A stretch of DNA of 64,000 nt, from assembly GCA_001411745.2 (NCBI GenBank), contig LIQB01000009.1, forward strand, positions 1 to 64,000, written 5' to 3'. How positions within the stretch are numbered: position 1 is the first letter of the stretch; each line of letters starts with the position of its first letter. Made by a program: the position numbers and the translations under genes. This document shows, in pieces, positions 63,077 to 64,000 of this stretch. The notes below the pieces were generated by a model, which was given only the letters and a program-made list of their open reading frames with translations, was not told where the DNA came from and made no database searches. Source of the stretch: Psychrobacter glacincola. GTDB taxonomy: Bacteria > Pseudomonadota > Gammaproteobacteria > Pseudomonadales > Moraxellaceae.

Positions 63077-64000
63077 ATGAGCAACGCTCACACTTCAATT
63101 GATCCTATTACTTTGTCCGTCGTACGTGGTGCCTTAGAAACGGCGCAGCGCGAGATGACGACAACCTTAGAAAAAACCGCACGCTCTAGCGTCTTCAACT
63201 TAGCTCACGATTATAGCAATGCTTTGTTTGATCATCTGCCTGAGATGATCTTGCAGGGTCAAGACATTCCTATTCATTTAGGTTCACTCATGCCAGCCAT
63301 GAAAGCCGTTGCCGAATATTACGGTGATGATATTCACGAAGGCGACGTCATTTATCACAACGATCCTGTGATGATGGGCAGTCATATTTTAGATTGCTGT
63401 ATGTATAAGCCAGTGTTTTATAAAGGCGAGTTGGTATTTTGGACGGTATGCAAAGGTCACGTCACTGATATTGGTGGACCCGTGCCGGCAGGCTACAACC
63501 CAGATGCTAAAGAGATATACGCCGAAGGGTTGCGCATTCCGCCTATCAAAATATGGGAAAAAGGCGTTAGACGTCGTGATGTCATCAACTTAATTCATAG
63601 TAATATGCGCTCTCGCCGTAACCAAGAAGGCGATCTCAATGCTCAGTATGGTGCTTGTGCGGTTGGTGAGCGTAATATGATTGCGCTGCTAGACAAATAT
63701 GGCGTAGAGACTGTCCGTGCGGCGATTGAAGAGCTAAAGAATATGGCTGATACCCATATGCGCTCATTGATCTCATCTATCCCAGATGGTCAGTATCACG
63801 GCGAAGCGGTATTAGAAGATTCAGGTCACGGTTTGGGTGATTTGACCATCAGCGCCGATATTGAGATTAAAGACAGCGATGTACATATCAAGATTACCAG
63901 TCCACCGCAAGTTCCTTACTTTATTAACTCTTATGCGGGTAATTCGATGTCTGGCGTCCTCCTAGGGCTGATGATGTTTGCCCAAGTAGACCCGCCGTAC
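63077..64000 (+). CDS. Hydantoinase B/oxoprolinase family protein (partial, runs off right edge)
   Basis: 308 codons are visible with no stop before the window end. The start ATG follows AGGGAG by 7 nt. The sequence IDPITLSVVRGALETAQREM, then SVFNLAHDYSNALFD, GDVIYHNDPVMMGSHILD and KGHVTDIGGPVPAGYNPDAKEIYAEGLRIPPIKI is diagnostic of the HyuB family, which includes the B subunit of N-methylhydantoinase, oxoprolinase and the acetone carboxylase alpha-type proteins. These act with a HyuA-like ATPase subunit, which would be expected just beyond the window. Substrate cannot be told from the sequence. Confidence 0.9.
   Translation, partial: MSNAHTSIDPITLSVVRGALETAQREMTTTLEKTARSSVFNLAHDYSNALFDHLPEMILQGQDIPIHLGSLMPAMKAVAEYYGDDIHEGDVIYHNDPVMMGSHILDCCMYKPVFYKGELVFWTVCKGHVTDIGGPVPAGYNPDAKEIYAEGLRIPPIKIWEKGVRRRDVINLIHSNMRSRRNQEGDLNAQYGACAVGERNMIALLDKYGVETVRAAIEELKNMADTHMRSLISSIPDGQYHGEAVLEDSGHGLGDLTISADIEIKDSDVHIKITSPPQVPYFINSYAGNSMSGVLLGLMMFAQVDPPY

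Noticed and set aside
1..64000. CRISPR arrays, tRNA/rRNA genes, prophage, toxin-antitoxin or restriction systems
   Set aside because: None seen on reading both strands. The only tandem repeat is the coding one in dnaX, and no phage, Cas or methylase genes appear.

Overview
The window reads as ordinary chromosome from a gammaproteobacterium of the Moraxellaceae, most likely Psychrobacter. The basis is the moderately AT-rich base composition (judged by eye), the ~1600-residue NAD-glutamate dehydrogenase, the cysI-DUF934-cysH sulfite/sulfate block, the paired bacterioferritins, and the general protein style. Genus is an inference; no database search was possible. There is no prophage, CRISPR array, rRNA or recognisable tRNA.

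Layout. 1-0.4 kb: right end of an IS5-like insertion sequence (transposase C-terminus plus terminal inverted repeat) abutting a lipoprotein gene that seems to have lost its 5' end. 0.6-9.3 kb: small membrane protein, AraC regulator divergent from an Ohr peroxidase, MliC-like lipoprotein, EamA exporter, DUF421 protein, CreD, UPF0114 protein, and an overlapping PnuC plus NadR-type kinase pair for nicotinamide riboside salvage. 9.5-17.4 kb: long FabH-like synthase, a ~174 bp MITE whose ends match the IS at base 1, prfA, lysS, a 420-residue protein of unknown function, and dnaX. In dnaX an 18-bp tandem repeat carries a 5-nt insertion that breaks the tau reading frame. 17.6-29.5 kb: LysR regulator, argD, yacG, a diverged TrmB-like methyltransferase, an AarF/ABC1 protein, purD and the large NAD-glutamate dehydrogenase. 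29.6-36.1 kb: sbcD-sbcC nuclease and a DUF4377 lipoprotein.

36.2-51.5 kb is largely a sulfur assimilation region. It holds siroheme synthase cysG, then (after an acyltransferase and a DUF817 protein) cysI-DUF934-cysH divergent from sat, a lipoprotein, two tandem sulfate-binding lipoproteins, and cysT-cysW-cysA. Together these import sulfate, activate it to APS, reduce it to sulfide and make the siroheme that sulfite reductase needs. No APS kinase (cysC) is present in the window.

51.5-54 kb is iron storage: an ArsR regulator, a Fur-box-like site, bfd and two bacterioferritin genes whose heme ligand and ferroxidase residues are divided between the two subunits. 54-64 kb: DHA2 efflux protein, YghU glutathione transferase, DUF1176 protein, a DEAD-box RNA helicase with an RGG-rich tail behind a 583-bp gene-free leader region, a DUF819 membrane protein, a peroxiredoxin-like protein, and a hydantoinase B/oxoprolinase gene running off the right edge.

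No clearly new multi-gene system is visible. The most rewarding items are the dnaX repeat frameshift, the split bacterioferritin, the IS/MITE pair, the patch of near-identity between the two sulfate-binding genes, the long helicase leader, and the unknown protein between lysS and dnaX.
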